Origin: Pseudo-nitzschia pungens
Taxonomy: Eukaryota; Bacillariophyta; Bacillariophyceae; Bacillariales; Bacillariaceae
Assembly (NCBI GenBank): GCA_037355855.1
Contig: CM074768.1
Coordinates: forward strand, 2,450,579 to 2,514,578
DNA: 64,000 bases
Reading direction: 5' to 3'
Shown: in pieces, positions 30,891 through 40,937 of the stretch
Position numbering within the stretch: position 1 is the stretch's first letter
Layout: each line of letters opens with the position of its first letter
Notes under the pieces: model-generated
Database searches by the model: none
Seen by the model: only the letters and a program-made list of their open reading frames with translations
What the model was told of the DNA's origin: nothing
Translations under genes and position numbers: made by a program

Positions 30891-31696
30891 CATCACCATG
30901 TCGCACCGGAAAACTCCTTATGCAGTAGGTTCGCCTGAATGAGATATACGATGACAAAGGATCGTCTTGCCCTACGAGAGGTGTATTCATCCATGATGTC
31001 AACTATGTCGAGTAAATAGAAAAGTCGCGTAAGAATGTGTCAGTGAAACAATAAAAAGATTTACTTATTTTAAAATGCTTGTCATCAATTTGCAAGTGAC
31101 GTATTGGAAACCTTGCCCTCGTTTTCATGGACGTTGCCCTTTGTGACTCATTCTTCTCGTCAAAAAACAATTGGCACACTAAATGACGAACATGAGAATA
31201 TTTCGCTCAAGAAGAACGTCAAAGAACCTATTCTCTGCAACTTTAATAATTGATAAAGAACGCAGAATGTGACTCAGAAAGACGTTTTTTAGATTAAGAT
31301 TCATGTCTTTTCTTCTTATTTCGTGCGCCTATCTTGACACTTCTTACTAAGGTTTACTGAGATAACTCGTAAAGAACAGATTACAAGTAACTTCGTACGA
31401 TAACTTACTTTTATGATGTGAAACAATGTTTCTTATTCTCGCGAAAAACCGCATGACGGGTATTTATTGTACAAAAACCGCATCGCACCGTTGATTTGAT
31501 TGTGGGTGCTGTCTGAACGCAACGGACACACAATCGAACATCAAGACATGCAAAAGCAACAGAACACTTTTCAGCGCCGCTAAAGTCAACAAAGGAATCA
31601 CACGATTGCGAGGTTTAGTATTAACAGTAAGATCATTATCACTCTCTCCCTCTTGTCTTAGAAAAGAATTAAGGTCATCACGGTACATTTCCCAAG
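30891..31696. promoter_or_regulatory. 5' flank of the bZIP gene
   Basis: Unique-looking AT-rich sequence without repeats or frames of note. It probably contains the promoter; no element could be assigned. Confidence 0.35.
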
Positions 31697-33642
31697 ATGA
31701 TGATGGATGCGTCTCTGACACCCATCTGGACAGGACCCGTTGCCTACGGCAGTGCAATCGAGGGACTTGCGTGCGGGAGCTTTCCTTGCTCATACGAACC
31801 TTCCACAAGCATCGGCGCCTTCGGTGGCTCCTTTGCCGAAGAAGACATCGATGGCATGATCGATGAGCTGGGATTCTTTCAAGACGAAAAAGAATCAGAC
31901 AAGAACAGCCACCACAACGATAACGATATCCTAAAGCGAGATGTTCGTCGCGACGAGAACACAAAAACCTCGATAAACTCACCCGATTCGATTCTTTCGA
32001 ACTGCAACAGCGACAGCAGTAGCAGCGGCAGCAGCGGCAGCGATGGTTCTATTCCTGTTTCTATCTCTACCTCTACCAGCAGCGTTCTCACAAAAGCCCA
32101 ACAAGTTGTCCTCGTGCACACTTCCTCCGCCACGGCCGTCACGCCTCCGCCCGCACCAACGTACTTTGTCACAAACGATACCGGTGCAATTGCTCCCGTT
32201 CCGGACCCACTGGCGACTTTGGTCACTAGTGAGCCTCTGTCCAAGCCACAAATCGAAGTCTTCCCCAACAACAACGACAGTCACAAGAGCACCACAAGCA
32301 CTCCCTCTTCCTGGAAGCAGCAGCAGCAATCACAACCGGTCACTCTCAACACTCCCATCCCCAGCAACGCAGGGATGTCCTTCGAAAGCGTTCTCCAACA
32401 ACAGCGAGAAACGATCCTGAGGAACCAGGAAATCATCGAGGCCCAAAAGATCGAGCTAAGGCAGGCGAACCACAAACAGCCCGCACCCGAGCAGTTGAAA
32501 GCAGCAACCACAACGGCACAAAGCGCAACCTCCATAGTGGTCTCACCCCTGACGGCACCCCTTCCAATGCCCGCAACGTGTGTGGGTGGCGCGTTTGGAA
32601 TCGTGGGAGGCAACACCAGCAGTAGTACAACCACGAGCCCGAGCGGCGTCCAATACAATAATTATGGCAGCATGACCACTGCAACTGCAACTACCGATAC
32701 CGCTGTTGTTGTTGCTGTTGCTGATCCCACCAACACTACGAAGCGAAAGTCGCCGTCGGTTCCTGACAGCGTGGCGTCTACCACCAGCAGCGGCAGTAAC
32801 ACCTACAAGAAATGGAAGCTCTCCTCGGCTTGCGCACACCAGCTGCCATCCCTGGAATCGAAAACGGTATTGTCGAGCTCCATTGCGAGCAGTCATTGTT
32901 CCGAGGATGCTGCCCGCAACTACAAAGCAGCAAGAGCAGCAGGTGCACCCGACGAGATGGTAGCCTCTGGCAAGCACCAGTTGACCCGGATCGAACTCGA
33001 GGTTCGAAGGTACGTGTACTGGATAGCATCAGAATCCCATCGCAATGGGACGGTGTTCGGTTCTCTGGAATAGCGTTCCCCCGCTGACCAAATTCGACAC
33101 TTCGTTCTGCAATTCTCCCATGCTTGTCCGGTCCCCCTCATCCATCCCATGCTTGTCCGGTCCCACCCCACCCATCCTGTTCACTCCACAGGGAACGAAA
33201 TCGCAAGCACGCCAAGAAGAGCCGCCTGCGCAAAAAGTCCCTCACGTCGGACCTGGAACATGCCCTGGAGCTTCTCCGAGAAGAGAACACCAAACTCCGT
33301 GCTTGCATCACAAACCACATTGATCGGAAGCAGCAGCCGAGCGAGTCGACCGATGCCCTCCTGGAAAAGCACCGTGTCCGATCCCACGAGCAGTTCGTGT
33401 ACTGCATCCTCACCAACCCAGCATCCCCCTCCTCGTCTTCCAGGTCCAAGAAGGGCAGCAAGCGTAAGGGAGGATCAACATCGGCGTCGGCGTCTTCGTC
33501 TTCCGGCTGCCACAAGAATACCAGCAACGCAAATTCGCCCTCCGGAAAGGGCGTCGTCGTCGACGACAAGACCATCAAGGCACTCCGGGGACTGACCAAA
33601 GCCCTCGTCGCTTCGCAACCGGGTCTCGTGCGAAAGGAGTGA
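31697..33642 (+). CDS. bZIP transcription factor (two exons)
   Basis: Exon 1 is 31697-33009, the intron 33010-33191 (GTACGT...CCACAG), exon 2 33192-33642; the joined frame codes 587 residues from the ATG at 31697. The first ~430 residues are low complexity (Ser, Thr, Pro, Gln) with a Gln/Glu helical stretch (QQQRETILRNQEIIEAQK), typical of activation regions. The joint creates the basic region: VRR from exon 1, ERNRKHAKKSRLRKKS from exon 2, fitting the N-x7-R bZIP signature. It is followed by a leucine-zipper heptad region (LEHALELLREENTKLR). The C-terminus (~100 residues) is Ser/Lys-rich. It should bind DNA as a dimer in the nucleus. No PAS or LOV domain is visible, so it is not an aureochrome. 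Target genes are unknown. Confidence 0.88.
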
Positions 33643-34671
33643 GCAAGCAACCAAGCAAAAGAAGCAAGCGAGGGATTTCTGCTCGTTCTCGCAAGTACTA
33701 GCATGCTTGCTTTCATCCCGCTACCACCCAACCAAGACCGTATCTGTATCCTACCCATGGCAGCCAAGCACGCAACGACGAGCGTGAGAAGTAAACTTAT
33801 TTATTCCACAGCATGGTAGAGGCAAGAGTTATCACAACCCAAAACACAACGCAACGCCATACGAAATGGCACACCTTCTCCCACATGCATATTTTTACTA
33901 CTATTATTTCATTCTGATTCACAACGAACCCAACTGCATTTCCCACGAATCACCGACCATCAACACTATTTGCACATATACACCACTCCAGTGTTCGAGC
34001 ACCGATGATTTTTTCGACGACACGCACGAGACAAAACAAAACAAGGCAAAGCAAGGCATTGCACCGAAACGAAACGACACGGCAAGGCTGAGGCCAAGTA
34101 GAAATACCACTCTCACCGACCGTCTTCTGTTCATTATTTGGAATACGGCTGGTGGGTTGGTTGGTTGGTTGGCAGGACAGATCGAACCACCATTTTTTGC
34201 ATATGTACATATTAGTCACAGAAAGACACACCGACAGATCCATCCATCCATCCATCCATCCACACCCAAAACTTGAACGCAAAGGAACTCAACACCGCGC
34301 CACGACGAGCAACAAGTGCATGTCCTCTGTTTGTTATCATTGTTGGGGTTGATCATTCCATCCCTTTTTAGTTTTCAGATTCTGGACGCACGAACTTTGT
34401 ACCGAAAAACACGGCACAAACAAGCACATATTGTACATATTCAATAACTAACTACTAACACATATCTGTCGTACGAAATAACTCAAGACTGTATTGCATG
34501 CTACGTCGTCGATAAATAATTATTAAAGTACTGGTGGCTATGGAATTAAAGTAGAATTATTCTAATGACTTGGTACGTGGAGTTAGTTATGACTGAAAAC
34601 AAATAGCTTGCGTGTATGGCACGACGTCGGTCCATTGCTTTTACTGAAAACTACAAACTACCACATGACAA
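33643..34671. other. Convergent intergenic region between the bZIP and ankyrin genes
   Basis: No gene is seen. Short tandem motifs occur (GGTTGGTTGGTT at 34154, CCATCCATCCATCC at 34240). It should hold the 3' ends of both flanking genes. Confidence 0.5.
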
Positions 34672-37600
34672 CTACTTCAGCAATAGGTCCAAAAGATCTT
34701 CGGCGGCGTCCGCGGTTCTAGCCGTACGGCTCGTGGACGCGCGGCGTTGTTTTTGTTGATGATGATGTTTTCTTCGCCGCTGCGGAAGTGGTTGTCGAGT
34801 TCTGCTCGATGGCGACGAAGGTGGCGATGGCGAGGGTGACGACGAAGATTCCCGTTTCTCCTCCAGGACATCACAACGCCGGCGAGGATGAGATCGATGG
34901 TGTTGCTGGTGTTGTTGTTGTTGTTGCTTCTGTTTCCCTCTGTTTTGGACGGTTCTCGACTCATGGTCCAAGCCACGCACGTGGATCCTCCCCATCGCTT
35001 TCGATTTAGCTATCACTTTCACCGGATTATCACCCAAGGCAGAAACCACGACTGCTGGTTCGACCGCTGCAGTGGGTTTTGCCGGGAGATTCGCTTTCGG
35101 TGGTGGATCTGACATCGCGATTTCCGACGCAAAGACCAAGAGATCTTTGATTTGTTCCGCGAGGGATTGACCTTGACCTGGCAATGTCAGTGGCATCATC
35201 GATGGCAATTTCAATGGTGAGGGGGTTTTCTCGCCAGAAGAAGAAGAACCAGCGAACCACAAGGGTAATGATGCACTTGCACTCTCTTTTTGGTTTCCAT
35301 TAGGACTTTCGAACCGAAACGCGTGATTTTTTCGAGTCTTCGTCCTCGACTGCATTCTTGACGATGCTTGGGCCCGGTGGTTTTGTTGTTTCTGTTGTTG
35401 TTCGTTGTTGGTCTGGTTCTGTGAGTTTGTTCTCGCTTGGACGTCCCGGACGAGGTCCAGCGGAGTTTTCCCGTATCCGTCGGGAACAGTCGCGGCTCCG
35501 GGATGGGCCACGACCAAAAGCGTGAGCAGGCGATCGGCACAAACCGCTACCTCGTGCTCGTTCGTCGGGTGGTGCCGCCCCTTAGCATCACCGTTGCAGT
35601 TTCTGTTTCTGTTGCTGTTGCTGTCACTGTTGCTACAAGTACTGCCTTTGTTGCTGTTGCTCTCCAAAAGCTCCAGGAGGCCCATCCGACGAAGAACAAT
35701 ATGCAGGGGGAGCTCGCGAGGTCCGTCTCGGGTGGGCCACGCCGCAGTTTGCGGTTGTTCCTTCAGCAGGAGTCTCACCACGTAAATGTGTAGGCGTAAC
35801 AACTTCCGCAACCGCCACTGCGCGTTGTGTTTGGAGTCGGAATCAGAAGCGGGGTTAGAAGCGGAATCGCATTCGGAAGCGAACCCTCCCAATCGCAGCA
35901 AGGAGAAACAGGTCATGTGCAGCGGCAAAACAATACGAGCGCTCGTATTGTTCTCTTGTTCGTTTTTGTTCTTGTTCTTGTTCTTGTTCTTGTTCTTGTT
36001 CTTGACAATGCTGTTTCCGCTCGTTTCCATCGTTCCATAGGTGACGAGCGCCTCCGGAAAGGCCTGGACCAACGCCTCGATGAGCGCCAGCACGAGTGAT
36101 ACCGGATCGTCATTGTCGTTGTCGTCTTGGTGGAGCTCCATCATGGACAGTCCCAGAATCGCTTCGTGAAGGGCCAAGTTGGCGTTGGGATTGGCATTGG
36201 CATTGGCATTGATATCGCTGTAGCTGTCGATCTTTAGGGTGATGTTGGATGACGCCATTGGCGTGGCCTGGTTGGGAGTGGCAACCGTGATGGCGGCTTC
36301 TCCCGGAAAATAGTGAACCCTTTGCAGCGCCAGCTTGTGCTTTCGGCGCCGAATTAGCTGCACTAGAATGGGGGTCCTTCGTCGTTGTTGTTGTCGCTCG
36401 CTGTCGAACAGCATTTCAACACTCGGGACAAAGTGGTGACGGGAATCGGGAACCACCGGACGGGTTGTTGCTGCCGTTGTTGCTGCCGTTGTTGCCGTTA
36501 TTGCTATTGTGTTGGTGTTGGTGTTGGTGTTGGTTTCTTGCTGCGAAACCCTCCACTGCGCAGCTCGACCTTTAGCTTGTGCGTTTGAAATTGTAACTTC
36601 TCTGGCAACCGCAACCTGAACAACTTGTGGTGCGTGTTCCGAGCTCTCAGCAAAGTCAGAATCCACAATTTGCAGCCCCGTGCGGGGTATCTCCAGGACG
36701 GAAATGGGTGCCTTGGTGCTGTCGTTATTATCGTCATCGTCATCATGGTCATGGTCATCATGGTCATGGTCATCATCGTTGCGCGAAGGGCCTTCCTTTT
36801 CCTCTTCCTCTTCTTCACCTCTTCCTTCCGTCCCCGGCGATGGATTCCGACCATGATAATCATTGTGATAATCATTGTGATAATCATTGTGATAATCATT
36901 CTGATAATCATTCTGATAATCATTCTGATAATCATTCTGATAATCGTTTTGATAATCGTTTTGATAATCGTTTTGATAATCATTCTGATAAGCATCATCG
37001 CCTCTGCAAAATCGTTGGTGTTCGCCGTCCCGCGTTGTACCACCGGTACGATCCTCTCTTGGATGGCGCCTCTTTTCCTTTTGCAGAAATGATTCGTGTT
37101 CTCTCTCGTTTGGACTTGCGGAGAAGATCTCTGCTGCTGTTTCTGTTACTGTTTCTGTTTCTGTTTCTGTTACTGTTTCTGTCACTGTTTCTGTAGCCGC
37201 TATTCTCGTTCCAATTCCTCTTCCTGTCTCTTCTGTTTCGGAAACGGCAGATTCAAATCCAAAACCAAAATCAAAATCAAAACCAGAGCCAAATCCAACG
37301 CTCGCTCGACCTCGATCATCCTCGGATTTTGTCTCTGGACGGAACGGATCCCGCAGCAGGGCCTGCATCTTTCGAAAGAGCTTGGCCCTGCGGTTCTCGT
37401 AGGAGTCCTTTGGATTCTTCATTTTGTGTTTATGGTTGTGGTTGTGGTTGTGGTTGTGGTTGTGGTTGTTGTGCAGCGCTTGTGGGTTTTCGTGATTGTG
37501 TTCGTGATTGTGTTCGTGATTGTATGCGTGTACCGGGAGAGTGGCGTCCAACGATGATTCCGATTCCGATTCCGATTCCGATTCCGATTTCGATTTCGAT

Positions 37601-38739
37601 TTCGATTTCGATTTCGATTTCGATTTCGATTTCGATTTCGATTTCGATTTCGATTTTGATTTTGATTCGAATGGTGGTGCTCGTATAGTTTTCTTCTCGT
37701 TCTCCAACATCACTAACAAGGACGATGGAAATGGAGATGGCGACGACGGGGATGACACCAAGGCAGGACGGTACCTCACGGAAACGGACCGACTGGTAGT
37801 TGTAGTTGTATCTTTATCTGTATCTCTATCTCTATCTGTACTTATCGTCGTAGCCTGAGCCGCGTGCACCAAAGCCACGATGGATCTCAGTTCTTCCGCA
37901 GCTTCGGCAACAATCCGGGCATCATCGTGACCACGATCACGATTGCGATCATCATCATCATCATCATTATCATCATCATCGTCGTCGTCGTATTGATATA
38001 ATCGATCATGATTTGTGTTTGAATTTGTGTTTGTTTCGTAGTTTTTGTCTCGATGCATTGGTTCTGTGCGCTTCCACTGGTCGTTCAACTTCATCTGCCA
38101 ATCCCTATTAGTCTCCGTCTTCGTCTTCGTCCTCGCCCTCGTCCTCGTACAATTCGTCTTTGTCATATTCGTAGTTGTATTCGCATTCGCATTCGCATTC
38201 GCATTCGCATTCGCATTCCTGCCTTCCGGTTCAAAATGAAAATGGCACTCGTGCCGAAAGGACAGGGTATCTCTTCGCTTTTCGATTGGGCATTCTTCCA
38301 GCCGGAAATGATCACGATCGTGATCACGATCATTACCACGATCATTGCTACGATCATGATCGTTATCATGATGATGATCATGATGATGATCACACGAGAT
38401 CTTTCTTGTTTCTTTTTCGGTGAACTCGGACGACAACGACACGCAAATCGGGCGCTCGTAGCACGTTCCGCAGTGTGTCTGTGTTTGTGTATGTATTTGT
38501 GTCTGTGTATGTATTTGTGTTGGTTTGTGCTGTGATGTTGTGGTGCTTTCTGTTGTATTTGCGACAGAGTTCGAGTGCGAGTGAAGGGAAGCAGAAGCAG
38601 AAGCACAAGCAGAAGCAGAAGCACAAGCACAAGCACAAGCAGAAGCACAAGCAGTATTGGAAGCGCAAGCATTGTCAACGTCCGCGGATGAAGAAAAAGG
38701 CTTGTTTGACCGCCATTGCTTTTCTTCGATCGCAACCAT
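34672..38739 (-). CDS. Ankyrin-type repeat protein with extensive low-complexity tracts
   Basis: A single 1355-residue minus-strand frame from the ATG at 38739. The first ~770 residues are dominated by in-frame microsatellites: Ala/Cys/Ser, His/Asp, Asn/Ala, Ser/Lys then Ser/Glu, Asn/His, and a NDYQ/NDYH run. Residues ~790-1110 contain blocks that fit diverged ankyrin-like repeats as found in many diatom proteins: LALHEAILG with ALVQAFPEALVT, LPLHMTCFSLL with VVRLLLKEQPQTA, ELPLHIVLRRMGL, LLTLLVVAHPGAA followed by DGYGKTPLDLV. The remainder is basic and Ser-rich. Such repeats mediate protein contacts; no catalytic domain was seen. That the frame survives 4 kb of repeats of 3n period argues that it is coding. 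The N-terminal boundary is less certain than the C-terminal part. Confidence 0.65.
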   Translation of the reverse strand: MVAIEEKQWRSNKPFSSSADVDNACASNTACASACACACASASACASASASLHSHSNSVANTTESTTTSQHKPTQIHTQTQIHTQTQTHCGTCYERPICVSLSSEFTEKETRKISCDHHHDHHHDNDHDRSNDRGNDRDHDRDHFRLEECPIEKRRDTLSFRHECHFHFEPEGRNANANANANANANTTTNMTKTNCTRTRARTKTKTETNRDWQMKLNDQWKRTEPMHRDKNYETNTNSNTNHDRLYQYDDDDDDDNDDDDDDRNRDRGHDDARIVAEAAEELRSIVALVHAAQATTISTDRDRDTDKDTTTTTSRSVSVRYRPALVSSPSSPSPFPSSLLVMLENEKKTIRAPPFESKSKSKSKSKSKSKSKSKSKSKSKSKSESESESESESSLDATLPVHAYNHEHNHEHNHENPQALHNNHNHNHNHNHNHKHKMKNPKDSYENRRAKLFRKMQALLRDPFRPETKSEDDRGRASVGFGSGFDFDFGFGFESAVSETEETGRGIGTRIAATETVTETVTETETETVTETAAEIFSASPNEREHESFLQKEKRRHPREDRTGGTTRDGEHQRFCRGDDAYQNDYQNDYQNDYQNDYQNDYQNDYQNDYQNDYHNDYHNDYHNDYHGRNPSPGTEGRGEEEEEEKEGPSRNDDDHDHDDHDHDDDDDNNDSTKAPISVLEIPRTGLQIVDSDFAESSEHAPQVVQVAVAREVTISNAQAKGRAAQWRVSQQETNTNTNTNTIAITATTAATTAATTRPVVPDSRHHFVPSVEMLFDSERQQQRRRTPILVQLIRRRKHKLALQRVHYFPGEAAITVATPNQATPMASSNITLKIDSYSDINANANANPNANLALHEAILGLSMMELHQDDNDNDDPVSLVLALIEALVQAFPEALVTYGTMETSGNSIVKNKNKNKNKNKNKNEQENNTSARIVLPLHMTCFSLLRLGGFASECDSASNPASDSDSKHNAQWRLRKLLRLHIYVVRLLLKEQPQTAAWPTRDGPRELPLHIVLRRMGLLELLESNSNKGSTCSNSDSNSNRNRNCNGDAKGRHHPTNEHEVAVCADRLLTLLVVAHPGAATVPDGYGKTPLDLVRDVQARTNSQNQTNNEQQQKQQNHRAQASSRMQSRTKTRKNHAFRFESPNGNQKESASASLPLWFAGSSSSGEKTPSPLKLPSMMPLTLPGQGQSLAEQIKDLLVFASEIAMSDPPPKANLPAKPTAAVEPAVVVSALGDNPVKVIAKSKAMGRIHVRGLDHESRTVQNRGKQKQQQQQHQQHHRSHPRRRCDVLEEKRESSSSPSPSPPSSPSSRTRQPLPQRRRKHHHQQKQRRASTSRTARTADAAEDLLDLLLK

Positions 38740-38751
38740 GGTTTTGATTTG

Positions 38752-38838
38752 GATTGTTTGGACTTGTTTGGACTTGTTTGGATGGTTTGGACTTGTTTGG
38801 ACTTGTTTGGACTTGTTTGGACTTGTTTGGACTTGTTT
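38752..38838. repeat. 10-bp microsatellite GGACTTGTTT
   Basis: About eight units directly upstream of the ankyrin gene start, so within its 5' leader or promoter. Confidence 0.9.
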
Positions 38839-40615
38839 GGATTATTTTTTTAGAATTGTTCTGTAATGGACTAACCTTACCGGTACTTGTAATACTTACC
38901 TGGTACCTTACGGTAACCATACGGTAAGTTAACCGTACGTTGGTTGAATTTGGATTTGAATACAAGTAGTTTTTTTAAACACCGAAACAGTTCTCAACGA
39001 AATGAAGTTTCTTTTAATGCTTAACTTACCTGCATTATGGTTTAAACTGTTTAATGAAGTTTTGAATGAGTCTCAAATCATCTACTTCGTACTACGTACT
39101 ACGTACTACGTAATTACTACGTAAGTTACTACGTACCGGTACCGTAACTTATTACGGATGGTAGTTGGCCTTTTTTTCTTCAGACGTGCTTGTTATCACG
39201 TAAAAATTGTCAGTCATGCACCGAAATTCGCCAGTCATGCACCAAAATTCTCCAGTCATGCAGTTCTTGTTGGCACGCCGTTCACATCTCAGTCTCGTGA
39301 TCTGAGTCGTGGCTAATTTTGATCGGGGTTCCGAGTAAGGTAAACGAACCGGTGCCAAGGTAACCTTAAGTAAACCTTACGTACAGTAAGATTAATTAAT
39401 CCTTACCTAAGATTAATCTTACCGATAGAAAGTGAAAGGAGAAAGTTAACCTTCTCAAGTTACGAGGACGTACCAGTAAGATTAAAATTTGTAGTAGTAA
39501 TTTGTTGAGAACGCGCTTCGATCCCTTTGGTAAGATTACGAGGTAAGTTACCGATACCGGAACGATACAGTGCTCTCCTTTTATCCGTTGGAGCATGTGC
39601 CGGTAAGTTACGTAGGGTAATCTTACGGTATGATGATCGTATCGCGACCAGAATGTTTCAAAATCAGGATTCCGCTCCCGGTAAGGTTACCATGGTTCGG
39701 CTGTATTGTCATGTTCGAAACTAATTCAAAATTAAGCCCATTCAGCACGACTGGTCACAACTTGTCGTTGGAACCCGAGTTCCATGAGATTTGAACGTCC
39801 AAGTACAGTAATTACGGTAAGGTAAGGCTTACTCGTATAAGTTCGCAATTCTGGTAACTACGGTAAACCTTACCGGTATTTAGTATTTTTATTTCGTACT
39901 TCGTACTTCGTAATTACCATCGCCTACGAACAAGTAAGGCTAAGGTTACCAGTAAACTTACCGGCACCAGTACAAGTAGATGTAAACCTTAACCTTACTG
40001 TACCAGGTACAATTACATGCGGTAAATTACCAGGTAATCTTACTCGAACGGAGGTTCCATCCTCGACAAAAACTCGATCGGCATGCACGACTGTTTTGAG
40101 TTCCGAATGTGTGGCGACACGAGAAACCACATACAATTACCAGGTAACTTCCCGTGTCGTAAGATTATCGGTCATACCGTAAGATTAGCAGTACAAGTCA
40201 GAAGAATCAAAATCATCTAGGTAAGATTTTTACGGTAACCTTACGTGTATCACTCATTCCTTCGAAGCTTTTCTTTTCCGCAAGATTGCGAGTTGATTCT
40301 TTTTTCGGCTACAATAAGAGTAGAAGGTCTGTTTGAGAGATTTCGATGTCTGAGATTTTCGAAGTAAATTAAGATTTACTTGTAGGATGACCTCCTTACT
40401 ACTACAGGTAAGTAAGATTAACTTACTCGTTGTACCGGGTACGAACTCGGAGTGCAGTGCATCCAAAGTCGTGAGTGAAATTCTCAATCAACAGAATACG
40501 GTACATCACAAAACAACGCAAAACATCACAAAAAAAAACACACAATACAACGAAACGAAAACTCCATACTCCATAAACTCCGAATCGAATAGGCCACTTC
40601 CCAAGGAAATTGGCC
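38839..40615. promoter_or_regulatory. Shared 5' region of two divergent genes, rich in TTACCGTAAG-type palindromes
   Basis: Dozens of short inverted motifs such as GGTAAGGTTACC, TTACGGTAACC, TACCGGTACCGTAA and TACGTACTACGTA are scattered through 38870-40440. No coding frame stands out. The same motif vocabulary occurs at 57520-58130 and 62360-62720. Whether it is regulatory or debris of a small repeat cannot be told. Confidence 0.45.
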
Positions 40616-40906
40616 ATGGGCAGAGACAGAGTTGGAAACAGAACACGCAAAACTACTACCAAAATTAACAAGAACAACAGCGGCAACAACAGCAGCAACA
40701 ACAAGAAAAATTCTGACGGAGATTCTAAAAGAAATTCGGACAGAAATTCCAGCAGAAACACCAACGACAACGGGATTCGCAGCAACGAGATTGACATCAG
40801 CAACAACAGCATCAGCATCAGCAACAGCATCAGCATCAGCGACATCACCGGCATCAAAATCAAGAAGAAAGAATCCAAGAAGAAGAAACCGAAACAATCG
40901 CCAAGG

Positions 40907-40937
<31 letters not shown>

